Origin: Paracoccaceae bacterium
GTDB taxonomy: Bacteria; Pseudomonadota; Alphaproteobacteria; Rhodobacterales; Rhodobacteraceae
Assembly: GCA_947449875.1 (NCBI GenBank)
Contig: CANFSY010000009.1
Location: 1 to 44,834 of the forward strand
Length of the DNA stretch: 44,834 nucleotides
Direction of reading: 5' to 3'
Shown here: in pieces, positions 15,138 through 23,722 of the stretch
How the letters are laid out: every line of letters begins with the position of its first letter
Numbering within the stretch: the stretch's first letter is position 1
The notes under the pieces: generated by a model
Databases searched by the model: none
What the model was told of the DNA's origin: nothing
Seen by the model: only the letters and a program-made list of their open reading frames with translations
Translations under genes and position numbers: made by a program

Positions 15138-16229
15138 CTAGTCCGTCAGCAGCAAAACAGAGGCGGGATCGAAACTGAGCCAGACCTTATCATCCCAATC
15201 GGCCAAGCGTTCATCATCGCTGGCCCGCGCCGCATTGACTGCGTGCACCGACACCAAAGCGCCTGAGGGTAGCGCCACGCGGTACAGACTATCCTTGCCG
15301 AAATAGGCCAGATCCTTGACCCCGCCTGCCAACACATTTGCCCCCTCAACCGGCGCACGGTGAATGGTGATCTTTTCCGGCCGCAGCGCCATTGTAAGGC
15401 TTTGCCCCACCGACACACCCGCCACCGCGCGGGCTATCACCGTTTGGCCCAAGGCGGGCACGTCAACGCTGATCTGCTCGCCGATCGCCGTTACTTTCGC
15501 ATCAAAAGCGTTGATCGAGCCCAGAAAATTCGCCACAAATTTCGAATTGGGGAATTCATACACCGCCCCCGGCCGCCCGACTTGGCGCACAACCCCTTGA
15601 TCCATCACGGCGATGCGGTCTGACAGGGTCATCGCCTCCTCTTGGTCGTGGGTCACGACGATAAAGGTAACGCCCGTGCGTTCCTGAATCGACATCAATT
15701 CAAACTGCGTATGTTCGCGCAGCTTCTTGTCCAAAGCGGCCAAGGGTTCATCCAGCAGCAAAAGCTTGGGCTGACGTGCCAAGGCCCGCGCCAAGGCCAC
15801 GCGCTGTCTTTGCCCGCCCGAGATTTGATGCGGTTTGCGCGTGGCAAATGGGGTCAGTTGCACCAGTTCCAGCATCTCGCGCACCCGCGCCTGACGGCCG
15901 GCGTTAGACATCGCGTCATGCTTCAACCCGTAGCCTATGTTCTTTTCCACCGTCATATGCGGGAAAAGCGCGTAGCTTTGAAACATCATATGCACGGGCC
16001 GCTCCCACGGGGGAACGGCGGCCATATCCACACCGTCGATGAAGATGCGCCCTTGGGTCGGGGCTTCAAACCCCGCCAACATTCGCAGCAACGTGGTCTT
16101 CCCGCAGCCCGATCCGCCCAAAAGCGAGAAAATCTCGCCCTTTTCGATCTGAAGGCTGACGTTTTTGACGGCCTGAAAGCTGCCAAAAGATTTTGAAACA
16201 CCTTCGATGCGCACAAGCGGTTCGGTCAT
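15138..16229 (-). CDS. PotA/PotG-like ATPase of the polyamine/onium-type ABC importer
   Basis: The 363-residue ATPase has an N-terminal nucleotide-binding domain: Walker A GGSGCGKTT near residue 37, signature ISGGQRQRVALARAL and Walker B LLLLDEPLAALD. The last hundred residues (after SINAFDAKV) form a TOBE-type regulatory domain, as in PotA/PotG/MalK. The start follows the receptor stop by one base, and the two permeases follow directly. The gene order receptor-ATPase-permease-permease is that of potFGHI. Regulation through the C-terminal domain is known in the family but not evident here. Confidence 0.93.
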   Translation of the reverse strand: MTEPLVRIEGVSKSFGSFQAVKNVSLQIEKGEIFSLLGGSGCGKTTLLRMLAGFEAPTQGRIFIDGVDMAAVPPWERPVHMMFQSYALFPHMTVEKNIGYGLKHDAMSNAGRQARVREMLELVQLTPFATRKPHQISGGQRQRVALARALARQPKLLLLDEPLAALDKKLREHTQFELMSIQERTGVTFIVVTHDQEEAMTLSDRIAVMDQGVVRQVGRPGAVYEFPNSKFVANFLGSINAFDAKVTAIGEQISVDVPALGQTVIARAVAGVSVGQSLTMALRPEKITIHRAPVEGANVLAGGVKDLAYFGKDSLYRVALPSGALVSVHAVNAARASDDERLADWDDKVWLSFDPASVLLLTD

Positions 16230-16230
16230 C

Positions 16231-17331
16231 TTAACCCGCCTTGATCTGCGCCCAAGCGCGGGTCAAAAGGCGCTCTTGCTCTTCGCTGAGGGGTTTGGGC
16301 GTGTACATCCGCGCCAGCGTTTCGGCATCCGGATAGATCGCAGGGTCTGACGATATCGCCGGATCGACCAGTGCTGTGGCCGCTTTGTTGGCATTGGCAT
16401 AGCCCGTGTAGTCGGTGCATTTGGCCACCACTTCGGGGCGCAGCATATAGTCAAGAAACGCATAAGCACTGTGTGTGTTTTGCGCGTCAGACGGCATGCA
16501 CCAGATGTCAAACCAAGCCGGAACGCCGGTTTTGGGGACGAAGTATTTCAGGTTCAGCTCCACCCCCGCCTCTGCCGCGCGGGCCTTGGCCACGCCGTAA
16601 TCGCCCGACCACGTGTTGGCCACGCAGATTTCTTTGTTGGGCAGGGCGGTCAGGAAGTTGGTGTTGTCAAAGGTCGTCACATATTGGCGGATCTGCGCAA
16701 AGGCCGCGACCATCTTGTCATAATCGGCCGGGCCTGCGGTTTCGGGCGCAATCCCCAGCCATGACAGAACCATAAAGCCAATGTCGGTCGGGCTATCCAA
16801 CAGGCTAATTCCGCAATCTGCCAGTTTGGCGGCGTTTTCGGGTTTGAACAGCACATCAAGGCTGGACAGATCGACCCCCGGCAGGCGTTCGTTCACCATA
16901 TCCATGTTATAGGTGATGCCCACCGTGCCCCACGTGTAGGGAACCCCGTGTTCGTTGCCTGGGTCAAACCCCTCGTTGATTTTCAAGATCGCCGGATCAA
17001 GATTGGCCCAGTTCTTCAAGCGGGCATGATCCAGCTTTTGGTAGATGCCCGCCTTCAGGAACTGCGGCAGTTGCAACCCCGCTTGCAGCACCACGTCATA
17101 GCCGCTGGACCCCGCCAGCATCTTGGCCTGCATCTCTTCGGTGCTGGCGTACAGGTCATAGACCACGCTGATGCCGGTTTCAGATTGAAAATCCTCAATC
17201 GTCGTCTCGCCGATGTAATCGGCCCAGTTATAGACATTGAGGCTGCCCGCATCGGCATAAGACGGGCGCACCCAAGGGGCTGCAAGGCCCATCCCTAAGC
17301 CCGACAATAAACGGCGGCGTGTCAGATGCAT
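16231..17331 (-). CDS. PotF/PotD-like periplasmic receptor of the importer
   Basis: The 366-residue receptor has an N-terminal TAT/Sec-like signal: TRRRLLSGLGMGLAAPW, twin arginines and a short hydrophobic core. The mature protein begins with NVYNWADYIGETT, the hallmark of PotD/PotF spermidine/putrescine receptors. Aromatic residues that would hold an amine or onium group are plausible but cannot be assigned from sequence. ATG 17331 is preferred because GAGAGCGAG is at ribosome-site spacing and the signal sequence starts there. An extension to 17424 has no ribosome site and overlaps the Rieske gene. The gene is 37 bases downstream of the Rieske stop in the same direction, so it belongs to that operon. 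Confidence 0.9.
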   Translation of the reverse strand: MHLTRRRLLSGLGMGLAAPWVRPSYADAGSLNVYNWADYIGETTIEDFQSETGISVVYDLYASTEEMQAKMLAGSSGYDVVLQAGLQLPQFLKAGIYQKLDHARLKNWANLDPAILKINEGFDPGNEHGVPYTWGTVGITYNMDMVNERLPGVDLSSLDVLFKPENAAKLADCGISLLDSPTDIGFMVLSWLGIAPETAGPADYDKMVAAFAQIRQYVTTFDNTNFLTALPNKEICVANTWSGDYGVAKARAAEAGVELNLKYFVPKTGVPAWFDIWCMPSDAQNTHSAYAFLDYMLRPEVVAKCTDYTGYANANKAATALVDPAISSDPAIYPDAETLARMYTPKPLSEEQERLLTRAWAQIKAG

Positions 17332-17368
17332 CTCGCTCTCCCGATGGGTGGCCTTTGGCCTGTTTTGG

Positions 17369-18592
17369 TCAAGCTTGCACGTTGCTTTGCCGTTCGCCAA
17401 GCATTTCCTGATTGATACGCGCAATTTGCCCCTCGGACGGGGCTTGGTCCAGCGTCATGACGGGCAAAACGCCGCGCAATCCATCATGATGGCGGCGCAG
17501 GCCGTATTCGAAGTCTGACAGATGAAAGCCTTCAAAGGCCGAAGACTGCATCGATTCATTCGACCAGATCGACAGTTGCTGATCCTCGGCCGAGGTTTCG
17601 CGGTCAATCCGGTAGGCGAGATAGCGTGCTGCGCGTTGAGCGCGGGTTTCGTTGGGTCGCCGATAAATGCGGCCCGTCACGCGGGTTTGGCCGGGGCCGA
17701 TCGGGATTTCTTGGTAGAACTGAAAGACCTCGGGCGTAAAGGAAAAGACGGCATTGGGCCACAGGCCATAATAGGTCCATGCCTTTTGTAAATGCGGGGG
17801 CAGATGCGGGGCAGGGGGGGCGATCTTGGCGTAATTTTTCACCGACCAAAGCCGCCCGGGCACATCGCCGAAATAGCCCAAGGACAGGCTGGTGCCGTCT
17901 TGCAACGTCAGATCGCGGTAGGTGCGCCCGTACAGGTCTTGCAACCCGGGATGGGCCATCGGCACATGGTACCCCTCGTTGTCGACATCGCGCACTGATT
18001 TCCAGTTGACGGGCAGATCGGTGGACCAATCGGGCACAGGCACGGGCAGCAAGTTTTCCAGATCATAGGCGGCAAAGTCGCGGTCCACCAAGGCCAGCAG
18101 GGTTGCCACCGCAGGCTGCGGACCTTGGTGGAAGCGCAAGAACAAAAAGCCGTGGAAAATTTCAAGCTCGATGGGTTTCAGGCCAAATTGGCTGCGGTCC
18201 ATCGCCCCGAAACTGGTGGGGGCGGCAGCGCCGCGCAGCGTGCCGTCGGTGTTATAGACCCAGCCGTGAAAGGGGCACACCATCGCCCCCTTGCAATGGC
18301 CCTGCGTCCCGTCCACCACCCGCGCGCCGCGATGGCGGCACAGGTTGTGAAAGGCCCGCACCACCCCGTCTTGCCCGCGCATCACCAAGCCGCGCTCGCC
18401 CAGCATATCAAAGGCCAGCCAATCGCCCGGCGCGGGAATGTCGCAAACATGGCCCGCCAACTGCCAGTGGTTCAAGAACACATGGCGCTTTTCCAGCTCG
18501 AACAGTTCGGGGCTGTGATAGGTCCATGCGGGCAGACCACGGCGATCCCACTGGTTGGGCACGGGCAGGGTGTTGAAAGGCAGATCGTTCAT
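17369..18592 (-). CDS. Rieske non-heme iron oxygenase, alpha subunit (betaine/carnitine-monooxygenase-like)
   Basis: The 407-residue oxygenase has an N-terminal Rieske 2Fe-2S centre (Cys85-x-His87 and Cys106-x2-His109) and a C-terminal iron site (Asn205, Glu206, His209, His214, in the pattern N-E-G-Y-H-V-P-M-A-H). The closest group I recognise is the quaternary-amine Rieske family (GbcA, carnitine and stachydrine demethylases), which remove a methyl group or hydroxylate the carbon next to the cationic centre. No ferredoxin or reductase gene is adjacent. It leads the minus-strand importer operon and is divergent from a BetI-like regulator. Which onium compound is attacked is unknown. A distal reductase must supply electrons. 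Confidence 0.86.
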   Translation of the reverse strand: MNDLPFNTLPVPNQWDRRGLPAWTYHSPELFELEKRHVFLNHWQLAGHVCDIPAPGDWLAFDMLGERGLVMRGQDGVVRAFHNLCRHRGARVVDGTQGHCKGAMVCPFHGWVYNTDGTLRGAAAPTSFGAMDRSQFGLKPIELEIFHGFLFLRFHQGPQPAVATLLALVDRDFAAYDLENLLPVPVPDWSTDLPVNWKSVRDVDNEGYHVPMAHPGLQDLYGRTYRDLTLQDGTSLSLGYFGDVPGRLWSVKNYAKIAPPAPHLPPHLQKAWTYYGLWPNAVFSFTPEVFQFYQEIPIGPGQTRVTGRIYRRPNETRAQRAARYLAYRIDRETSAEDQQLSIWSNESMQSSAFEGFHLSDFEYGLRRHHDGLRGVLPVMTLDQAPSEGQIARINQEMLGERQSNVQA

Positions 18593-18634
18593 CGCGGGCT
18601 CCGCAGGGTGGGTCGGGCCAAGCCTCGCAAGATT

Positions 18635-18650
18635 TTGACTGGCCTGTCAA
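18635..18650. promoter_or_regulatory. Candidate BetI-type operator TTGACTGGCCTGTCAA
   Basis: This is an inverted repeat TTGAC-N6-GTCAA inside the 144-bp gap between the Rieske gene (minus) and the BetI-like regulator (plus). It lies inside an AT-richer patch (ATTTTGACTGGCC, then TCAATCAAAA). It resembles the BetI box TTGATTGG...TTCAA that I recall from enterics and vibrios. Nothing else in 18593-18736 was recognised. Confidence 0.5.
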
Positions 18651-18736
18651 TCAAAAACGCCGTGGGCAGGCTGTCCTTGCAATTTTGCTGGTTTCTGCGC
18701 CACCCGATGCACTACTGTGCCCCAACCGGAGGCCCC

Positions 18737-19381
18737 ATGACCGAAGTTTCGCCCGACCCCACCCCGCGCAAGATGAGCCGCGACACCCGCCGCGCCCAGT
18801 TGATCGAGGCGACGATCGAAACCTTGGCCCTGCGCGGCTATGCCCGCACCACCCTGACCGAGGTGGCGCGCACCGCTGGCCTTAGCCACGGTTTGGTCAA
18901 TTTCCACTTTGACACCAAGGAAAAGCTTCTGTCGGAAACCTTGGCGCTCTTGGCCGAGGAATATCGCGCCAACTGGCAAGCCTATCTGCACCGCGCAGGC
19001 CCCGATCCTGCCGCCCAACTGGCCGCCCTGCTTCTGGCCGATTTTGACCCCGCCATTTGCACCCAAACCCGCCTGTCCGCGTGGTGCAGCTTTTGGGGTG
19101 AAGCGCAAAGCCGTCCGCTGTATCAGGCGCAATGCGGCGCCAATGATGCGGCCTATAACGACGGCATCGCGCAGATCTGTGGCCAGCTTTTGGCGCAGGG
19201 CGGCTATACCGGCGACCCCGCCCGCGTGGCGCGGGTGCTGCGGGTGACGATCCAAGGGGTCTGGCTGGATATGATCACCACCACCCCTGATTATACGATT
19301 GAAGAGGGCCAAGCCACCGTGCACGCCTGTGCCGCCGCCTTCTTTCCGCGCCATTTCTCGGCAGCGGGTCTGATCGTGTAA
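18737..19381 (+). CDS. TetR-family regulator, BetI-like
   Basis: The 214-residue TetR regulator has an N-terminal helix-turn-helix at residues about 15-60 (TEVARTAGLSHGLVNFHF-D, as in BetI) and an effector domain rich in aromatic residues (SAWCSFWGEAQ). BetI represses choline-to-betaine genes and senses choline. Here the partner genes suggest a similar cationic ligand. ATG 18737 has GGAGG five bases upstream. It is divergent from the Rieske/importer operon and is followed after 106 bases by the kinase-like gene, so it probably controls both directions through the palindrome at 18635-18650. Confidence 0.86.
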   Translation: MTEVSPDPTPRKMSRDTRRAQLIEATIETLALRGYARTTLTEVARTAGLSHGLVNFHFDTKEKLLSETLALLAEEYRANWQAYLHRAGPDPAAQLAALLLADFDPAICTQTRLSAWCSFWGEAQSRPLYQAQCGANDAAYNDGIAQICGQLLAQGGYTGDPARVARVLRVTIQGVWLDMITTTPDYTIEEGQATVHACAAAFFPRHFSAAGLIV

Positions 19382-19487
19382 CGCCGCCTTCTGGTGCCAA
19401 CCAGCGTTGGAATTTTGACCCAGACCACAGGGCGGGGCGTTGACTTCGCCCCTAACCCACGCCCAAATGCCACCAAAAGGGGCCGTC

Positions 19488-20357
19488 ATGACACCGCTGG
19501 AAAAGGTTAAATCCCTGTCGTGCTGGCGCGGGCCGATCAGCGCCGCGCCTTTGGGCGGTGGCATCACCAATCACAATTTTCTGGTGCAAGACGGGGCCAA
19601 GCGCGCCGTGGTACGGGTGGGCGATGACATTGCGGTCCATCACATCTTGCGCTTTAACGAACTTGCCGCCAGCCAAGCGGCCTTTGCGGCGGGGATCTCG
19701 CCTGCGGTCTTGCATCACGAGGCAGGGGCCTTGGTGATCGACTATATCGACGGGCGCACGATGGCGGCGGGCGATCTGCGGCAAAAGGACCTGTTGGATC
19801 AGGCCTTGGATCTTGTCGCCCGCGTGCACCGTGACATGCCCCGCTATCTGCAAGGGCCTAGCCTGACATTCTGGGTGTTTCACGTCCTGCGCGATTATGC
19901 GCGCACATTGCAAACACAGGGCAGCGCACACGCTGCAAGCCTGCCGGACCTGCTGGCCGAGGCGTCAGACTTAGAACGCCTCGTCGGCCCGATTGACATG
20001 GTCTTTGGCCATAACGACTTGTTGCCCGCCAATTTCTTGCACGATGGCCACCGGATGTGGCTGGTGGATTGGGACTATGCCGGCTGGGGATCGCCGCTGT
20101 TCGATCTGGGCGGGCTGGCCGCCAACGCGGCGCTGTCGTCTGCGCAAGAGGAAGGGATGCTCAAATCCTATTTCGGCGCGCTCGATGCCGGCCTTTGGCG
20201 GCGCTATCTGGCGATGAAAGCCGCCGCCGCCCTGCGGGAGGCGCTTTGGTCCATGGTGTCGGAACTGCATTCCACGCTAGACTTTGATTACGCGGCCTAT
20301 ACCGCCACGACCCTGTCCACCTACCGCTTGGCGCAAGACGCCCTGCGCCACGTTTGA
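19488..20357 (+). CDS. Choline-kinase-like phosphotransferase (APH superfamily)
   Basis: The 289-residue kinase has the APH/choline-kinase fold. The catalytic loop GHNDLLPANF (Asp as base, Asn as metal ligand) is followed by VDWDYAGWGSPLFDLGGL, where the Asp binds Mg-ATP. This second loop (DWDYAG) is shared with choline/ethanolamine and thiamine kinases rather than antibiotic kinases. ATG 19488 follows AAAGGGG. The gene is directly before the flavoprotein gene, with seven bases between. Phosphorylating a choline-like or hydroxylated onium compound fits the cluster, but it is an unusual step in demethylation and may instead give phosphocholine for lipids. The substrate is not proven. Confidence 0.78.
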   Translation: MTPLEKVKSLSCWRGPISAAPLGGGITNHNFLVQDGAKRAVVRVGDDIAVHHILRFNELAASQAAFAAGISPAVLHHEAGALVIDYIDGRTMAAGDLRQKDLLDQALDLVARVHRDMPRYLQGPSLTFWVFHVLRDYARTLQTQGSAHAASLPDLLAEASDLERLVGPIDMVFGHNDLLPANFLHDGHRMWLVDWDYAGWGSPLFDLGGLAANAALSSAQEEGMLKSYFGALDAGLWRRYLAMKAAAALREALWSMVSELHSTLDFDYAAYTATTLSTYRLAQDALRHV

Positions 20358-20364
20358 GGATATC

Positions 20365-22797
20365 ATGGACCTACCCACCACCGCCAAAGCCGTCATCATT
20401 GGCGGGGGCATCGTAGGCTGTTCAACCGCTTACCACTTGGGCAAGCTGGGGTGGACCGACACGGTCCTGCTGGAACGCAAAAAGCTGACCTCGGGCACCA
20501 CGTTTCATGCCGCGGGCTTGGTCGGCCAGTTGCGCACCAGCGCCAATATCACTCAGTTGCTGGGCTATTCGGTCGATCTGTACAAACGGCTCGAGGCCGA
20601 GACTGGCCTGCAAACCGGCTGGAAGATGAACGGCGGTCTGCGGCTGGCCTGCAATGCCGAACGGTGGACGGAAGTGAAACGCCAAGCCACCACCGCCCAT
20701 TCCTTTGGCCTAGAGATGCACCTTTTGACTCCGAAAGAGGCGCAAGATCTGTGGCCCTTGATGACCATCGACGATCTGGTCGGCGCGGCCTATTTGCCGA
20801 CCGACGGGCAGGCCAACCCGTCCGACATCACCCAAAGCCTTGCACGCGGGGCGCGGATGGCGGGGGTGAAGATATTCGAAGACACGCCTGTCACGCGGAT
20901 TGTGGTGGAAGATGGGCGGATTACGGGGGTGGAGACTCCCTTCGGGACGATTGCGTGCGAAAAGGTCGTGATCTGCGCCGGCCAATGGACGCGCGACTTG
21001 GCGGCAACCGTGGGGGTCAACGTGCCGCTGGTGTCGGTCGAACACCAATATATGATCACCGAGGCGATTGCGGGTGTCACCAGCACCCTGCCCACGCTGC
21101 GCGATCCGGATCGGCTGACCTATTGGAAAGAAGAGGTCGGCGGGCTGGTCTGGGGCGGTTACGAGCCCAATCCCAAGCTGTGGGCCAAAGGCGGCATTCC
21201 GGCAGGCTTTCACTTTGAAACCCTCACCCCCGACTGGGACCATTACGAACAATTCATGGACAACGCTATTGCCCGCGTGCCCGCCTTGGCCAAGGCGGGG
21301 GTGAAACAACTGCTCAACGGGCCGGAAAGCTTTACGCCGGATGGCAACTTTATTTTGGGCGAAGCGCCGGAACTGGCCAATTGCTTTATCGGCGCGGGGT
21401 TTAATGCCTTTGGCATCGCCTCGGGCGGGGGGGCGGGGATGGCTTTGGCGGAATGGGTCGCCAAGGGTGAAGCCCCCTATGACCTGTGGCCCGTCGACAT
21501 CCGCCGCTTTGGCGGGGTGCACCGCGCGCTTGACTATGTGCGCGACCGCACCGTGGAAGCTTACGGCAAACACTACACCATCGCGTGGCCGTCGGAAGAG
21601 ATGACCTCGGCCCGCCCCACCCGCCGCTCGCCGCTGTATGCGCATCTTAAGGCGGCGGGGGCGTGTTTTGGCGAAAAGCTGGGATGGGAACGGCCGAACT
21701 GGTTTGCGGTGCAGGGTGAGGAGCCCAAAGACCGCTATTCCTATCAACGCCCCGGCTGGTTTGACGCGGTCAAGCGCGAGCATCTCGCCGCGCGCGGGGC
21801 GGCGGTGCTGATTGACCAATCGTCTTTCGCCAAATTCACCCTCAAAGGCCCCGATGCGGCCAAGGCGCTGAATTGGATCGCTGCGGGCAATGTCGACCGG
21901 CCCGTGGGCAGCCTGACCTACACCCAGATGCTCAACGACCGTGGCGGGATCGAGGCGGATGTGACCGTGGCGCGCGTGGCGCAGGACGAATTCTACATCA
22001 CCACCGGCACCGGCTTTGCCACGCATGACGCACATTGGATCGGCAAGAACCTGTGCGGCGATGTGCAACTGGTTGATGTCACCTCGGCCTTTTCGGTCCT
22101 CAGCTTGATGGGGCCGCAGGCGCGGGCGGTCTTGGCGCGGGTCTGCGATGATGACCTGTCTAACGCAGGCTTCCCCTTTGGCCGTGCGCAGCGCATCTCG
22201 GTCGCGCGCTGCCCCGTGCTGGCGCTGCGGGTGACCTATGTGGGCGAATTGGGCTGGGAATTGCATCTGCCCAGCGAAATGGCCGTGACAGTCTACGAGG
22301 CGCTGATGGCGGCGGGCCACGATCTGGGGCTGGTCAACGCAGGCTACCGTGCGATTGAAACGCTGCGGCTGGAAAAGGGCTACCGCGCTTGGGGGTCTGA
22401 CATTGGGCCAGACCACACGCCGGTGGAAGCCGGGCTGCTTTGGGCGGTCAAGATGAAATCCGGCCTGAGCTTTCGCGGGCGTGAGGCGATTGCGGCCCAG
22501 ATCGCGGGCGGCGTGAAAAAGCGTCTGGCAACGTTTGCCGTGGCCAACCCCGAGGTGATCTTGCTGGGCCGCGAGACGATCTATCGCAACGGCGAACGTG
22601 TGGGCTGGCTGTCGTCGGGCGGGTTTGGCCATACGGTTGGGCATCCCGTCGGAATGGGCTATGTGCGCCGCACGGGCGTGGACGCCGCCTATCTGGCCAG
22701 CGGGACTTGGGAGCTGGAGGTGGCCGCCGACCGCGTGCCCTGCACCGCGACCTTCGATCCGCTGTATGATCCGACAGGGGCACGGGTGAAGGCTTAG
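20365..22797 (+). CDS. Dimethylglycine dehydrogenase/sarcosine dehydrogenase-like flavoprotein
   Basis: The 810-residue enzyme has an N-terminal FAD-binding amine oxidoreductase domain: dinucleotide motif GGGIVG at 13-18 and His48 in GTTFHAAGL, the position covalently bound to FAD in the family. The C-terminal half (after about residue 430) is a GcvT-like tetrahydrofolate domain. Such enzymes oxidise an N-methyl group and pass the carbon to folate as methylene-THF. Candidates are dimethylglycine, sarcosine or a related N-methylated intermediate. It follows the kinase gene by seven bases with GAGGA as ribosome site. An antisense frame runs through it but has no support. This is a firm member of the cluster's demethylation branch. 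Confidence 0.9.
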   Translation: MDLPTTAKAVIIGGGIVGCSTAYHLGKLGWTDTVLLERKKLTSGTTFHAAGLVGQLRTSANITQLLGYSVDLYKRLEAETGLQTGWKMNGGLRLACNAERWTEVKRQATTAHSFGLEMHLLTPKEAQDLWPLMTIDDLVGAAYLPTDGQANPSDITQSLARGARMAGVKIFEDTPVTRIVVEDGRITGVETPFGTIACEKVVICAGQWTRDLAATVGVNVPLVSVEHQYMITEAIAGVTSTLPTLRDPDRLTYWKEEVGGLVWGGYEPNPKLWAKGGIPAGFHFETLTPDWDHYEQFMDNAIARVPALAKAGVKQLLNGPESFTPDGNFILGEAPELANCFIGAGFNAFGIASGGGAGMALAEWVAKGEAPYDLWPVDIRRFGGVHRALDYVRDRTVEAYGKHYTIAWPSEEMTSARPTRRSPLYAHLKAAGACFGEKLGWERPNWFAVQGEEPKDRYSYQRPGWFDAVKREHLAARGAAVLIDQSSFAKFTLKGPDAAKALNWIAAGNVDRPVGSLTYTQMLNDRGGIEADVTVARVAQDEFYITTGTGFATHDAHWIGKNLCGDVQLVDVTSAFSVLSLMGPQARAVLARVCDDDLSNAGFPFGRAQRISVARCPVLALRVTYVGELGWELHLPSEMAVTVYEALMAAGHDLGLVNAGYRAIETLRLEKGYRAWGSDIGPDHTPVEAGLLWAVKMKSGLSFRGREAIAAQIAGGVKKRLATFAVANPEVILLGRETIYRNGERVGWLSSGGFGHTVGHPVGMGYVRRTGVDAAYLASGTWELEVAADRVPCTATFDPLYDPTGARVKA

Positions 22798-22809
22798 GTC
22801 TGCGCGCGC

Positions 22810-23580
22810 CTATGCGCTGCCCGCGTCGATCACCTCGAATTGGCCCGATTCTGTCACTTGCACCTTGGCGGGGGTGAAGGGGATCAGGTGGCCCTCGGCC
22901 TTCATCCGCTCTAATCGGGTACAGAAATCTGTGGGATCTTGCATGTTCAAATCACGCAGAATGCGCGGCGAGATATCCCACCACGCCAGTGCCAAAAGTC
23001 GGGCGCGCAATTTGGGCGTATGGCGAAAGCGGATGCGTTTTGCCGGATTGCCCCCGACAATGGCATAGGGTTCTACATCCTTGACCACATTCGCCCCGCC
23101 GGCAATCACCGCTCCGTGCCCGATGCGGACCCCCGCCTTAATGGTGCAATGCGCGCTGATCCAGACATCATGGCCCACTTCAATCGGCCCGTAAGTCTGA
23201 GCGATCGGCTCTGTCTTGGCGCGGTACACATAGTCGTCGGGGATATTGCCCGCCTTGTAAAAAGGACCGTAGAAATACTTCCCCGTGGTCACCGCCTCTA
23301 AGGGGTGGTGACCCTCCAAGACGCGCAATCCAATCGCCAAGCTGCAATAGCGCCCCACCTGCAGCAACCCTTTGTCAAACGGGTTGTCGTTGGCATAGCT
23401 AAAGGCCCCCATCTGCATCAGTTTGCCGGGTGGATGACGGGTGAAGGATTCTACGATGCTTCCCGGTCGGGCCGCCACGACGGCCCCTGCAGGATAAGCA
23501 GCAAAGGCCGCGCCGTGATATTTGGTGATCTTCAAACGTTTCAGCAGGTCAGCTTGCGCCTTGGTGAGGGTCAATTTCAT
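22810..23580 (-). CDS. CatB-like hexapeptide-repeat O-acetyltransferase
   Basis: The 256-residue enzyme has a left-handed beta-helix with xenobiotic-acetyltransferase features: SYANDNPFDKG near the N-third, VGRYCSLAIGLRVLEGHHPLEAVTT, then GHDVWISAHCTIKAGVRIGHGAVIAGGANVV and VGGNPAKRIR. The His in EGHHP is the expected catalytic base. Such enzymes acetylate hydroxyls of drugs or of saccharide groups. The usual length for this family is about 200-220, and here an N-terminal stretch of about 50 residues is added. The gene stands alone on the minus strand, convergent with the flavoprotein gene (12 bases apart). The substrate is unknown. Polysaccharide or lipid decoration is likelier than drug resistance. 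Confidence 0.82.
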   Translation of the reverse strand: MKLTLTKAQADLLKRLKITKYHGAAFAAYPAGAVVAARPGSIVESFTRHPPGKLMQMGAFSYANDNPFDKGLLQVGRYCSLAIGLRVLEGHHPLEAVTTGKYFYGPFYKAGNIPDDYVYRAKTEPIAQTYGPIEVGHDVWISAHCTIKAGVRIGHGAVIAGGANVVKDVEPYAIVGGNPAKRIRFRHTPKLRARLLALAWWDISPRILRDLNMQDPTDFCTRLERMKAEGHLIPFTPAKVQVTESGQFEVIDAGSA

Positions 23581-23627
23581 AGCGAAAAAACTGCGCTGGT
23601 GGAAAACATGATGATAAAATACAGGCT

Positions 23628-23655
23628 ACCATAACCTGCCCGCGCTTTGGGTCAA
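23628..23655 (-). promoter_or_regulatory. Candidate sigma70 promoter of the acetyltransferase gene
   Basis: On the minus strand TTGACC (23655-23650) is followed after 16 bases by TATGGT (23633-23628), 48 bases before the start codon. The -35 matches five of six positions and the -10 four of six. Confidence 0.55.
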
Positions 23656-23722
23656 GACCGTTCCAATAAAATCCGCGCCGTTTGATGCGCAAAGGCCCCG
23701 CCGCACTCTCGCCTCACCCGCC

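Noticed and set aside
20710-22644. 644-codon open frame on the minus strand
   Set aside because: It is antisense to the whole dimethylglycine-dehydrogenase-like gene, has low-complexity Arg/His/Pro-rich composition typical of a GC-rich shadow frame, and no recognisable domain.
22810-23580. Chloramphenicol resistance (catB) call
   Set aside because: The hexapeptide family also acetylates saccharides and lipids. Only the fold is supported, not drug resistance.
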